Shown here one piece after another: positions 57,042 through 64,000 of a DNA stretch of 64,000 nucleotides (position 1 is the stretch's first letter; every line of letters starts with the position of its first letter). Position numbers and translations under genes: made by a program. The notes beneath the pieces were generated by a model, which did no database searches, had not been told where the DNA came from, and saw nothing but the letters and a program-made list of their open reading frames with translations. The stretch is from Syntrophobacterales bacterium (GTDB lineage Bacteria; Desulfobacterota; Syntrophobacteria; Syntrophobacterales; Thermodesulforhabdaceae). Where the stretch lies: positions 1-64,000 of the forward strand of contig JAOACS010000020.1 in NCBI GenBank assembly GCA_026417655.1. Direction: 5' to 3'.

Positions 57042-57824
57042 TTACTGACGGACATAAAGAATGTCCATTATGATCGAAAAGGCTTCTTTAAAAGCCTTTA
57101 AAACCACCGTTCCCCAGTTTCCAATTGAAAGTGAGGCAAAAAGTGTTCCAACTAAAATTGTCACGGCAAATCCCACTACCAGTATGTTAATTTGAGGAGC
57201 AAACTTAACAATAAGTCCCATACCTAGTTCGGTGAGAAATAATACAACTATGATTGGGGCACTAATCTTTATGGCCAAGGTGAAACATGAGGCCGATAGG
57301 GCTATAAACCTAGGGGCAATATTTTCGATTTTAACATTTACAAGAAAACCTACGGGGAAGGATTCGAAGCTTTTGTAAACGGCAGTAATAATCAAATGGT
57401 GACCATCTACAGCAAAAAAAAGAAGGGTTGCGAAAAATTGTAAAAAGCGGCTTATAAGGGTAATTTGAACACCTGTTAATGGATCGGCTACTTGGGTAAA
57501 ACCAAAACCCATCTGAAAACTTATTATCTCACCAGCGAGTTCAAAGGCTCCCAGTATGATGAGGAGAGCAAAAGAAAGAAGGATACCAAAGATCAGTTCC
57601 CCCAAAATAAGGCTTCCAAGAAGGATTGGGTCGGTAGGGATTGGGACAACTCTGCCCGAAAGGGGAAGGTAAAAAACAAGACTTACAAAAAAAGCCATCA
57701 GAGCCTTAAAAGTGGTTGGAATTTCGGTAGCCCTTAAAAAAGGAAAGGTAACAACTGCAATACCAATTCTAAGAAACACCGCAAGAAATATCAAAACATC
57801 CTGCAAGACAACAGTAAATTTCAT
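57042..57824 (-). CDS. fliR: Flagellar export apparatus protein FliR
   Basis: The 260-residue hydrophobic protein has several membrane helices and the FliR blocks FLRIGIAVVTFPFLRATEIPTTFKALMAFFVSLVFY and GFTQVADPLTGVQITLISRFLQFFATLLFFAVDGHHLII. It forms the export gate with FliP and FliQ, whose genes lie directly upstream. Confidence 0.95.
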   Translation of the reverse strand: MKFTVVLQDVLIFLAVFLRIGIAVVTFPFLRATEIPTTFKALMAFFVSLVFYLPLSGRVVPIPTDPILLGSLILGELIFGILLSFALLIILGAFELAGEIISFQMGFGFTQVADPLTGVQITLISRFLQFFATLLFFAVDGHHLIITAVYKSFESFPVGFLVNVKIENIAPRFIALSASCFTLAIKISAPIIVVLFLTELGMGLIVKFAPQINILVVGFAVTILVGTLFASLSIGNWGTVVLKAFKEAFSIIMDILYVRQ

Positions 57825-57830
57825 TGAGAG

Positions 57831-58100
57831 TTAGCGTATCCAAAAGGGAATGTTTTGAAATATCTCTCTAGCAAAGCCACTTATCCGTTCCATCATCCAA
57901 CTTCCAAAGAATAGAAGAGAAAGAAAGGTTACTATTATTTTAGGCACAAAGGTAATAGTCGCCTCCTGGATCTGGGTAACAGCCTGAAATATGCTTATAA
58001 GAACCCCCACCAGAAGGCTCACTGTCAACACGGGAAGACTCACCATTAACATTGTTTCCAAGGCCTGTCTTCCAAGACCAATTACAAACTCGGAAGTCAT
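57831..58100 (-). CDS. fliQ: Flagellar export apparatus protein FliQ
   Basis: The 89-residue protein has two membrane helices and the typical start MTSEFVIGLGRQALETMLMVSLPVL, then GVLISIFQAVTQIQEATITFVPKI. Length and sequence are standard. It lies between fliP and fliR with gaps of 17 and 6 bp. Confidence 0.96.
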   Translation of the reverse strand: MTSEFVIGLGRQALETMLMVSLPVLTVSLLVGVLISIFQAVTQIQEATITFVPKIIVTFLSLLFFGSWMMERISGFAREIFQNIPFWIR

Positions 58101-58117
58101 AAGATCTCCCTAAGAGT

Positions 58118-58882
58118 TTAAGAGAAGCTTTTTATAAGAGACTCAATTAAAAGTCCCCATCCATCCACCAAGATAAAAAGCATAATTTTAAAGGGGAGAG
58201 AGATCATTACAGGCGGAAGCATCATCATTCCCATAGAAAGAAGAATGCTTGCCACAACCATGTCGAGGATAAGAAAAGGAACATATATCAAAAAGCCTAT
58301 CTCAAAGGCCGTCTTCATTTCACTTATAGCAAAGGCAGGGATGATAGTCGTTAAGGGAAGCTCCTCAGGAGACCCAGGTTTCTGACCACCGGTGGCCAGA
58401 GAAGCGAAGAGAGCCAGATCCTTTTTGCGGGTATTTTTCAGCATAAAATCCTTAAAGGGCTTTACAAAATTATCAAGGAACTCCTCATCACTTATTTCTC
58501 CCTCTCTGTATGGAATATAGGCATTTTCATAGGCCTGATTCCACACTGGCTTCATTATGAAGAAGGTAAGAAACAGAGCAAGGGATACTAGAACCTGGTT
58601 CGGCGGAGCCTGTTGTGTTCCAAGGGCATGACGCAAGAAGGAAAACACTACCACTATTCGTGTAAAAGAGGTCATCAAAAGAAGTATTGCTGGAGCAACA
58701 GATATGACCGTTATTACAAGAGCGATTCTCATAACCGTTGAAAGTTGCTCAGGACCTTTGGAGGATTTAAGATCTATAATAAAGGGGGGAATTCTTAATT
58801 CTTCAGCTAATACCCCGCTGAAAATGGAGGAGAAGGAGAGGATCAAAATAGAAATCGCTGTAATGCAAATTAACCTTTTCAT
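58118..58882 (-). CDS. fliP: Flagellar export apparatus protein FliP
   Basis: The 254-residue protein has a cleavable-looking signal peptide and four membrane helices. It contains LLMTSFTRIVVVFSFLRHALGTQQAPPNQVLVSLALFLTFF and the C-terminal DMVVASILLSMGMMMLPPVMISLPFKIMLFILVDGW, both strongly diagnostic. It overlaps fliO by 4 bp. Confidence 0.97.
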   Translation of the reverse strand: MKRLICITAISILILSFSSIFSGVLAEELRIPPFIIDLKSSKGPEQLSTVMRIALVITVISVAPAILLLMTSFTRIVVVFSFLRHALGTQQAPPNQVLVSLALFLTFFIMKPVWNQAYENAYIPYREGEISDEEFLDNFVKPFKDFMLKNTRKKDLALFASLATGGQKPGSPEELPLTTIIPAFAISEMKTAFEIGFLIYVPFLILDMVVASILLSMGMMMLPPVMISLPFKIMLFILVDGWGLLIESLIKSFS

Positions 58883-59193
58883 GACCTAACTTCAGTATCT
58901 TCTTCATCTTGAAAGATATTTGAATCTAGCGAAGCCCTTTCTAAGAAAACTATATTCTGGGGGCTAAGTCCCACGATAAACCTTATTCCATCGACTTCAA
59001 CAAGAACTATAGAATGCTTAGGTGAGAGGATGCGTCTCTCAATCACCTTTATACGATTTCCTCCACCATGTGCCCTAACGATACCAGGAAGGTATTTTCT
59101 AAGAAAGAATACCACCCCTACCATCAAGCCAATCAGGACTATTAAAATTCCCGTGGTCTTAAGAATTAGATAACCAAGGGAAGGTTGTTCCAT
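58879..59193 (-). CDS. fliO: Flagellar export scaffold FliO
   Basis: The 104-residue protein has one membrane helix (about 8-30) and a small cytosolic domain with IKVIERRILSPKHSIVLVEVDGIRFIVGLSPQNI, the FliO pattern. It stabilises FliP during assembly. Its start codon shares one base with the fliN stop. Confidence 0.9.
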   Translation of the reverse strand: MEQPSLGYLILKTTGILIVLIGLMVGVVFFLRKYLPGIVRAHGGGNRIKVIERRILSPKHSIVLVEVDGIRFIVGLSPQNIVFLERASLDSNIFQDEEDTEVRS

Positions 59194-59531
59194 CAGTCAG
59201 ATCCCAGCTGTTTAACCCGTTCAATGGGGCTTATAATGTCCGTTATACGAACCCCGAATTTTTCATTGACTACTACAGGTTCACCCCTAGCTATGAGTTT
59301 TCCGTTAACAAGAATCTCAAGAGGCTCTCCTGCGAGCTTAGTAAGCTCTATAACGGATCCCTGGCCAAGCTGAAGAAGATCGTTTATGAGAATTGTTGCT
59401 CTTCCTAACTCAACAGACACCTCAAGGGGGATATCTAGAAGAAAGTCTAGATCCCGACGCTTCGTCTCAACAGAGGAATCCTGTAAGTCAGGAAACTTAA
59501 CACTTTTATTTTCTGTAGCGGCAGTAGTCAT
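59193..59531 (-). CDS. fliN: Flagellar motor switch protein FliN
   Basis: The 112-residue SpoA-domain protein has LLDIPLEVSVELGRATILINDLLQLGQGSVIELTKLAGEPLEILVNGKLIARGEPVVVNEKFGVRITDI, almost all of FliN. It forms the C-ring base with FliM and binds export cargo. A charged N-terminal extension of about 28 residues precedes the domain. Confidence 0.96.
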   Translation of the reverse strand: MTTAATENKSVKFPDLQDSSVETKRRDLDFLLDIPLEVSVELGRATILINDLLQLGQGSVIELTKLAGEPLEILVNGKLIARGEPVVVNEKFGVRITDIISPIERVKQLGSD

Positions 59532-59569
59532 AATAACCTATACCTCCTTTATTACATCAGACGAAATAT

Positions 59570-60559
59570 TCATTCTGCCTCTGGATAGATCAGGTCCGTG
59601 ATCTTTATAGCCTTACTTCCATGATAGGTTCCAGGAATTCCAAGAAATTTCTTAACCCCCTGAACCCTTATAACTATAGGTTTTCCAACATCTTGATTTA
59701 AAACAAGGATATCACCCTTTTCAAGATTTAGAAGATCCTTAGATCTAATCTGGGTCCTCCCAAGTTCCGCCACCACTTGAACACTAATTTCGCTTATGCG
59801 TTTTTTGAGGCGCCGAATCCACGTCTCATCAATCTCCAATTGATCACTTTGGTAACTTGCGTGAAGTCTTTGTCTTATAGGCTCTATGGTTGAATAGGGA
59901 AGACACAGAATCATTTTTCCTATAGATTGATCTAGCTCAAACTCAAAATGAATTACTATAACGAGATCACTTGGAGGGACAATGGCAGCAAACTGAGGAT
60001 TTACTTCCGATCTAACATACTGAAATTGGACAGGTACAACGGGCCTCCAGGCATTTTCAAGTTCCGTGATTACCGAGTAAACCAATCTAAGTATGACTCT
60101 ATTTTCTACTGATGTAAAATCTCGTCCCTCAATCTTGAATCGACTTCTACCCGTTCCACCAAAAAAACAATCTAGAAGATTGAAAATGAGCCTACTCTCT
60201 ATAACTAGAAGAATATGCCCCCTTAGAGGATCCATCTTTATAATGTGAAGACTGGTAGGAACAGGAAGGGTCTTTAGAAACTCTCCAAACTTTAACATTT
60301 CAGTTGTTGTCGCTGAAACATCGACCACACGCCTTAAGGCACTGGATATACTCACTCGATAAAGACGGGCAAAACGTTCGTTAATTATCTCTAAGGTTGG
60401 CATCCTACCTCGTATGATACGATCCTGGGCGGTGAGATCGTAAGGTCTTATCCCGCTATCATCGTAGGTGGTCTTAGCGGCATCCGACGTTTCAATTTCA
60501 CCGTCGCTAAGTCCCTTAAGAAGAGCATCTACTTCTTCCTGTGAAAGAATCTTATCCAT
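59570..60559 (-). CDS. fliM: Flagellar motor switch protein FliM
   Basis: The 329-residue protein begins with the CheY-P-binding peptide LSQEEVDALLKGL. A CheC-like middle domain follows, with RPYDLTAQDRIIRGRMPTLEIINERFARLYRVSISSALRR, and a C-terminal SpoA domain. The presence of the CheY-binding peptide implies a chemotaxis-controlled switch, although no che genes are in this window. It lies 8 bp after fliL. Confidence 0.97.
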   Translation of the reverse strand: MDKILSQEEVDALLKGLSDGEIETSDAAKTTYDDSGIRPYDLTAQDRIIRGRMPTLEIINERFARLYRVSISSALRRVVDVSATTTEMLKFGEFLKTLPVPTSLHIIKMDPLRGHILLVIESRLIFNLLDCFFGGTGRSRFKIEGRDFTSVENRVILRLVYSVITELENAWRPVVPVQFQYVRSEVNPQFAAIVPPSDLVIVIHFEFELDQSIGKMILCLPYSTIEPIRQRLHASYQSDQLEIDETWIRRLKKRISEISVQVVAELGRTQIRSKDLLNLEKGDILVLNQDVGKPIVIRVQGVKKFLGIPGTYHGSKAIKITDLIYPEAE

Positions 60560-60566
60560 ACAGATC

Positions 60567-61055
60567 CTACTGAACCAAAAATTCTGTAAAATAGATGTTA
60601 AGAACCCTACCGGTTCTTAATGAGGCATTAAGTTTTGTTACAAGCTCCCTTTTAAGGGCATTTTTACCAGGCAAGGTAGAAATATCATCAAATTCTTTAC
60701 TGGACAATATAGTCAAAATAATGTCACGAATTCTTGGAGTTTCCTTTGAGATTTCTTCCAATACCTTCTGATTATCCAATTCAAGCTGCATCGTTACCTT
60801 AAGATAACGTTTACCTCCCGGATCAGCAAGATTAACAATAAATGTTTCCATACTGTGGAGAATCACCTTATCGGCGGGTTTCTTTTCCGGCTCAGGCTTA
60901 GCTCCACTCTCCTCGGTTTGCTTCTTTTTGAAAAACTTCGTGTAAGCGAAAAAGCCTCCCCCTCCTAAAGCGATTAACCCAACCAAAAGTATAATTATTA
61001 GTTTTACCTTCGACGACTTTTTCGGCTGTTCCTTTTTCTCTTCAGGTTCTGCCAT
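60567..61055 (-). CDS. fliL: Flagellar basal-body-associated protein FliL
   Basis: The 162-residue protein has a Lys-rich cytosolic start, one membrane helix (about 18-38) and a periplasmic domain ending LRTGRVLNIYFTEFLVQ, with METFIVNLADPGGKRYLKVTMQLEL at its beginning, as in canonical FliL. FliL rings surround stator units. It lies 22 bp after motA and 8 bp before fliM. Confidence 0.93.
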   Translation of the reverse strand: MAEPEEKKEQPKKSSKVKLIIILLVGLIALGGGGFFAYTKFFKKKQTEESGAKPEPEKKPADKVILHSMETFIVNLADPGGKRYLKVTMQLELDNQKVLEEISKETPRIRDIILTILSSKEFDDISTLPGKNALKRELVTKLNASLRTGRVLNIYFTEFLVQ

Positions 61056-61077
61056 TAGTTCCTTCCTCCTTTGTCAC

Positions 61078-61842
61078 CTATTTAAAGCGACTAAACCTCT
61101 TACTAGTTGGAGCAAAAACATGGAGTTTTTGCTCAAGGATCCTAGGATTTTCACCCATTGCAATAGAAATTACTCCCACTATAATCATTTCCTTTATAAG
61201 TGTTTCCTCTTTACTTCTGGCCCTCAACTTTCCCGCTATAGGAAGACATATAAGGTTTGCACCAACCGCTCCATAGAAGGTTGTAATTAGCGCTACCGCC
61301 ATTGCTGGGCCTATTGTAGAGGGATCAGAAATAGTCCTTAACATCTGCACAAGTCCTATAAGGGTTCCAATCATTCCCATAGCTGGGAAGAAGGTGCCCA
61401 TGGTTTCAAGTATTTCAGCACCCGCCTGATGTCTTTCGTGAAGATAGTCTATTTCTTTTTCGAGAATTTCTTTAATCGAATCTGGTTCCATTCCGTCAAT
61501 AGCCATTTGAAGAGCCTTAGCTAAAAACTCGTCCTTTAGATCGTATAAATCCTCCTCTAAAGCTAGAATACCTTCCTTCCTAGCCTTATTGGAAAAATCT
61601 ATAAGGAGATTAAATACATGTTCGTAACTCCATGCCTTCACGAAAAAGGCATTCTTAACCACCTTAGCCATACCTATAAACTCACTCAGAGAATGACGAA
61701 TGAGAGTTATACCAAGAGTTCCTCCAAGCACTATCATTGCAGCAGGGATGTTAAAAAAGATGCCAATTCCTCCTCCAAAAGCAATCGCTGCAATAACAAG
61801 GGAAAACCCTACGATAATTCCAATAAAAGTTGCCACATCCAT
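61078..61842 (-). CDS. motA: MotA/PomA-like stator protein of the flagellar supra-operon
   Basis: The 254-residue protein has four membrane helices. The start VATFIGIIVGFSLVIAAIAFGGGIGIFFNIPAAMIVLGGTLGI resembles Vibrio PomA, and the third/fourth helix region reads FFPAMGMIGTLIGLVQMLR and GPAMAVALITTFYGAVGANLICLPIAGKL. It lacks the longer cytosolic loop of the E. coli-type MotA at 11330. Its partners are probably one or both MotB-like proteins at 44001-45570, 15 kb downstream in the same operon. Sodium use is suggested by kinship to PomA but not shown. Confidence 0.93.
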   Translation of the reverse strand: MDVATFIGIIVGFSLVIAAIAFGGGIGIFFNIPAAMIVLGGTLGITLIRHSLSEFIGMAKVVKNAFFVKAWSYEHVFNLLIDFSNKARKEGILALEEDLYDLKDEFLAKALQMAIDGMEPDSIKEILEKEIDYLHERHQAGAEILETMGTFFPAMGMIGTLIGLVQMLRTISDPSTIGPAMAVALITTFYGAVGANLICLPIAGKLRARSKEETLIKEMIIVGVISIAMGENPRILEQKLHVFAPTSKRFSRFK

Positions 61843-61894
61843 AAGAAATCCGCCCTAGAACTGAGAGGAAGAAAATCTATCGTTTCCAAAAAAA

Positions 61895-61923
61895 TTTTTA
61901 AATCTTTAGTAGGCTATATGCAA
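61895..61923 (-). promoter_or_regulatory. Weak candidate promoter of the flagellar supra-operon
   Basis: Minus-strand TTGCAT (61923-61918), a 17-nt spacer and TAAAAA (61900-61895) lie about 52 nt before the motA start. Both boxes are 4 of 6 matches. I could find no convincing sigma-54 or sigma-28 promoter in this gap. Confidence 0.22.
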
Positions 61924-61973
61924 GAGAAATAAAGGAATGCTTCGACACGATAATATAAGCACCAGACAATATG

Positions 61974-62008
61974 AAAAGGGGGTCCAATCTCTTAGACCCC
62001 CTTTTTTT
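61974..62008 (-). terminator. Bidirectional intrinsic terminator between porin gene and flagellar operon
   Basis: Arms AGGGGGTC (61977-61984) and GACCCCCT (61995-62002) with a 10-nt loop, flanked by AAAA on the left and seven T on the right, form a terminator readable on both strands. On the minus strand it ends the porin transcript just after the porin stop codon. Confidence 0.92.
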
Positions 62009-62030
62009 ACCCCGAATCTAGTTAGCTAAA

Positions 62031-63407
62031 TTAGAACTTCCAAAGAAGCTGGGCACCAATTTCGTAAATATTATCGTCCGTTGAAGATTTACTCAAGGCA
62101 TCATCAGCTATTAAATAGGCGCCAACAAGTCTGAGCTCGAAACCTTTCGCAATCTGCTGGTCAATGTAGAGGTTAAGTTCATGTCCAATAGAGTCATCCT
62201 TGGTACCCTTTTCGTCAGCTATAACCTTCTTATATGTGCCAAGGTAGTAGTAATTCAGCGTAACCTTTGTGGTATCAAGGGCCTGCCATGTCCCGCCTAC
62301 CCAGATAGTCCAAAGGTTCCTTGGAGCATCACCCATGTCATAGTCACCGCGGTTGGAAACACCGCCACCCATCGCATAGGAACTTCCTTCATTCCAATAA
62401 GGCTGTCTCGCACCACCTACGTTATCATCGAGAGTTCCTATGCCTGCAATTTCAGACCAATAATGGGATCGTCCCACTGGATAAGCGAACTTATCACTTG
62501 CCACAAAGCCACCAAGATTTAAGGTAAAGGGCTTCATAAAGTAGCTAATATTTCCTTCAATCAGCCATCCCTTGTAATCTTCATCACCTATCTTGTTATT
62601 CCTACTATCGGCTATATCGTAGCCTCCGAAGTTCTTAACGAAATTCAAGTAGGCAGCGAGCCAATCTAGTTTGTAATTGAGAGAAAATCCAAGATCCACA
62701 AGCTGATTGTCCTTTTTGTTAACTAAAGGCGTTCCGGAAATTGACTGATTGCCAGCATAGGTTATGTAGTTGGGATATCCAAAGTCTGTATCATGACCAT
62801 ATTGATAGAACAAAACGCCCGCCAGTTTAAGTGGTCCTTCAGCATAGGAAAGCTCTATAAAGAAATCATCCATGTCGTTGAAATCATTTATTACATCCTG
62901 ATTTAGAGCAGCAATGTAACCAAGACGGACTTTAACTGGATCAAGGGGGAAATTAAAAAGAGCCGCCGAAGCATCATCTTCAAAGATCCAGCCACTCAAA
63001 AGACTGAACCCCTGAACTCCTATCTGGGTTCTAACAGGGGTATTTGGGATTACGAAATCAATGTAAACGTTTTTCATCTCCAAATTAACAGCATCAGCGC
63101 CAACATCACCACTTCCATGACGACCAGCCATCCCAGAATAGGTCCTTTCAAAACCCCACATGGTATCAGCTTCCCACTTGGTTACGAGCTTGAGATTTTC
63201 ACTACCGATGAAGTCGAAGAACATACGGATTCTCTGATCTATCCAGTTTGCAGTATCATCCTTATCGCTATTAGCATCTAGCATATTTTCCTTCGCCTGA
63301 ATACGCCAACGATACATACCGCCGTATTTGAATTCTACGGCAAAACTTGGCGCTACCAAAGCCACCACTGCTAAGATAGCTATTAAGCTAACCAAATACC
63401 TACGCAT
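62031..63407 (-). CDS. Outer-membrane porin-like beta-barrel protein
   Basis: The 458-residue protein has a signal peptide ending PSFAVEFKYGG. A long series of amphipathic beta strands with aromatic girdles follows, and the C-terminus IYEIGAQLLWKF ends in Phe as outer-membrane proteins do. Asp-rich and Asn-rich loops (for example residues 44-52) could bind cations. Such porins are common as abundant surface proteins in sulfate reducers. Substrate specificity is unknown. It has its own leader and a terminator, so it is monocistronic. Confidence 0.85.
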   Translation of the reverse strand: MRRYLVSLIAILAVVALVAPSFAVEFKYGGMYRWRIQAKENMLDANSDKDDTANWIDQRIRMFFDFIGSENLKLVTKWEADTMWGFERTYSGMAGRHGSGDVGADAVNLEMKNVYIDFVIPNTPVRTQIGVQGFSLLSGWIFEDDASAALFNFPLDPVKVRLGYIAALNQDVINDFNDMDDFFIELSYAEGPLKLAGVLFYQYGHDTDFGYPNYITYAGNQSISGTPLVNKKDNQLVDLGFSLNYKLDWLAAYLNFVKNFGGYDIADSRNNKIGDEDYKGWLIEGNISYFMKPFTLNLGGFVASDKFAYPVGRSHYWSEIAGIGTLDDNVGGARQPYWNEGSSYAMGGGVSNRGDYDMGDAPRNLWTIWVGGTWQALDTTKVTLNYYYLGTYKKVIADEKGTKDDSIGHELNLYIDQQIAKGFELRLVGAYLIADDALSKSSTDDNIYEIGAQLLWKF

Positions 63408-63502
63408 CTCCCTTTCCTCCTCTTTTTACCGTTCAGCCCTTTCGCTTCTTGCGAAACCTCCCTATTTACTTTACAAAATTTAGAAAAAACCTCAGTACTT
63501 CG

Positions 63503-63521
63503 CCCCTTTCACCCCCTTTCA
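63503..63521 (-). repeat. Two tandem direct repeats upstream of the porin gene
   Basis: The nonamer CCCCTTTCA occurs at 63503-63511 and again at 63513-63521 (TGAAAGGGG on the minus strand), with a 10-nt period, about one helical turn, roughly 100 bp before the porin start. This spacing could suit a tandem-binding response regulator. Confidence 0.45.
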
Positions 63522-63644
63522 ACCCTATTAAAAAGACTTCTACTCTCTGAAAAACCAATCTTTTATATCTTGTAGCAACTTGGCCTGTCAATAAAATTTT
63601 TCCGGCTAGGAATTTTGAAAGATCTAGCATAATCTCAATAAATG

Positions 63645-63660
63645 TGGCACCCATAGGGCT
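63645..63660 (+). promoter_or_regulatory. Candidate sigma-54 promoter of the oppD/dppD-type gene
   Basis: TGGCAC-CCATA-GGGCT has the invariant GG and GC at the proper 10-nt separation of -24/-12 promoters, but GG replaces the usual TT before GC. It lies 33 bp before the start codon. Confidence 0.33.
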
Positions 63661-63692
63661 GAATTCTTTAACAAGATTGAGAGGCTAATTCT

Positions 63693-64000
63693 ATGGCAAG
63701 TAGCGAAGTTTTGCTAAGGGTGAAGCAATTGAAAACATTCTTTTTTTCTGAGTTTGGAACCCTTAAGGCAGTAGATAACGTAAGTTTTGTACTACCAAAA
63801 CAGAAAGTCTTAGCCCTAGTTGGGGAATCAGGCTGTGGAAAAAGTGTTACAGCCCTTTCCCTATTACGGCTTATTCCAAGTCCACCCGGTAAGATCGTTT
63901 CAGGAGAAGCTTGGTTTGAGGGCCTTGATATATTTGTTTTGTCAGAATCCCAGCTTAACAACCTTCGTGGAAACAAAATAAGCATGGTATTTCAAGACCC
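63693..64000 (+). CDS. Oligopeptide/dipeptide ABC transporter ATP-binding protein (OppD/DppD family), 3' part cut
   Basis: The reading frame opens at ATG 63693 (GAGAGG upstream) and runs off the window after about 102 codons. It begins VLLRVKQLKTFFFSEFGTLKAVDNVSF, has Walker A GESGCGKSV (about 45-53), and then LRLIPSPPGKIVSGEAWFEGLDIF and NLRGNKISMVFQDP with the Q-loop Gln. These are hallmarks of OppD/DppD subunits that import peptides or related solutes. Partner permease and binding-protein genes would lie beyond the window. Confidence 0.93.
   Translation, partial: MASSEVLLRVKQLKTFFFSEFGTLKAVDNVSFVLPKQKVLALVGESGCGKSVTALSLLRLIPSPPGKIVSGEAWFEGLDIFVLSESQLNNLRGNKISMVFQD

Overview
The window looks like chromosomal core sequence from a motile Gram-negative anaerobe, most likely a thermophilic member of the Desulfobacterota (old delta-proteobacteria) or a close relative. 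This is inferred from several signs. There is a class I [4Fe-4S] hybrid cluster protein, a TtuA-type tRNA thiolase (usual in thermophiles), outer-membrane components (lipoprotein efflux factor, FlgH/FlgI rings, porin), IHF-beta, sigma-54 regulation, and a flagellar gene order (flhA-flhF-flhG-fliA-...-flgF-flgG-flgA-flgH-flgI-...-flgK-flgL) typical of that group. By eye the base composition is moderately AT-rich and fairly even. I see no insertion sequence, prophage, CRISPR array or rRNA. The genus cannot be fixed from the sequence alone.

Layout. 1-3621 (minus): a tripartite ABC exporter operon of permease, ATPase, HlyD adaptor and TolC/NodT lipoprotein, the last cut by the window edge. 4176-5804 (minus): hcp behind an FNR/CRP-type box. 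5942-9119 (minus): tRNA-modification operon ttuA-queA-tgt. 9317-10498 (plus): an MFS transporter. 10487-12706 (minus): PilZ-motA-motB, an E. coli-type stator operon with a likely c-di-GMP receptor. 12897-15095 (plus): ribBA-ribH-nusB. 15112-15858 (minus): transglutaminase-like protein. 15921-18011 (plus): comF, a nitrilase-family hydrolase and a small membrane coiled-coil protein ending in a strong terminator. 18061-23030 (minus): hpt, zinc-ribbon protein, serS, ihfB, thioesterase and ferric-reductase-like flavocytochrome.

23240-36427 (plus): an SH3/coiled-coil membrane protein, tRNA-Gly(CCC), an unassigned structured RNA region ending in an intrinsic terminator, then the translation/RNA operon rimP-nusA-ylxR-infB-ylxP-rbfA-nrnA-truB-rpsO-pnp followed by an M16 protease and an MBL-fold hydrolase. 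A tRNA gene just upstream of rimP parallels E. coli metY. 36531-38468: a fused AAA+/VWA chelatase-like protein. 38806-41016: a sigma-54 activator with an N-terminal PAS region.

41020-61842 (minus): one nearly gapless flagellar supra-operon of 26 genes, motA to flgL in transcription order. It encodes stator, C-ring, export gate, FlhF/FlhG placement proteins, sigma-28, rod, ring, hook-junction proteins and two tandem MotB-like proteins. With the PilZ operon this gives two MotA and three MotB proteins, suggesting two stator types. 62031-63407 (minus): an outer-membrane porin. 63693-64000 (plus): the start of an OppD/DppD-type peptide-transport ATPase.

The most interesting unexplained item is the rod-like foldable RNA region at 24061-24208 with its terminator abutting rimP. 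The rest is largely recognisable core biology with a few unusual arrangements, listed as findings.
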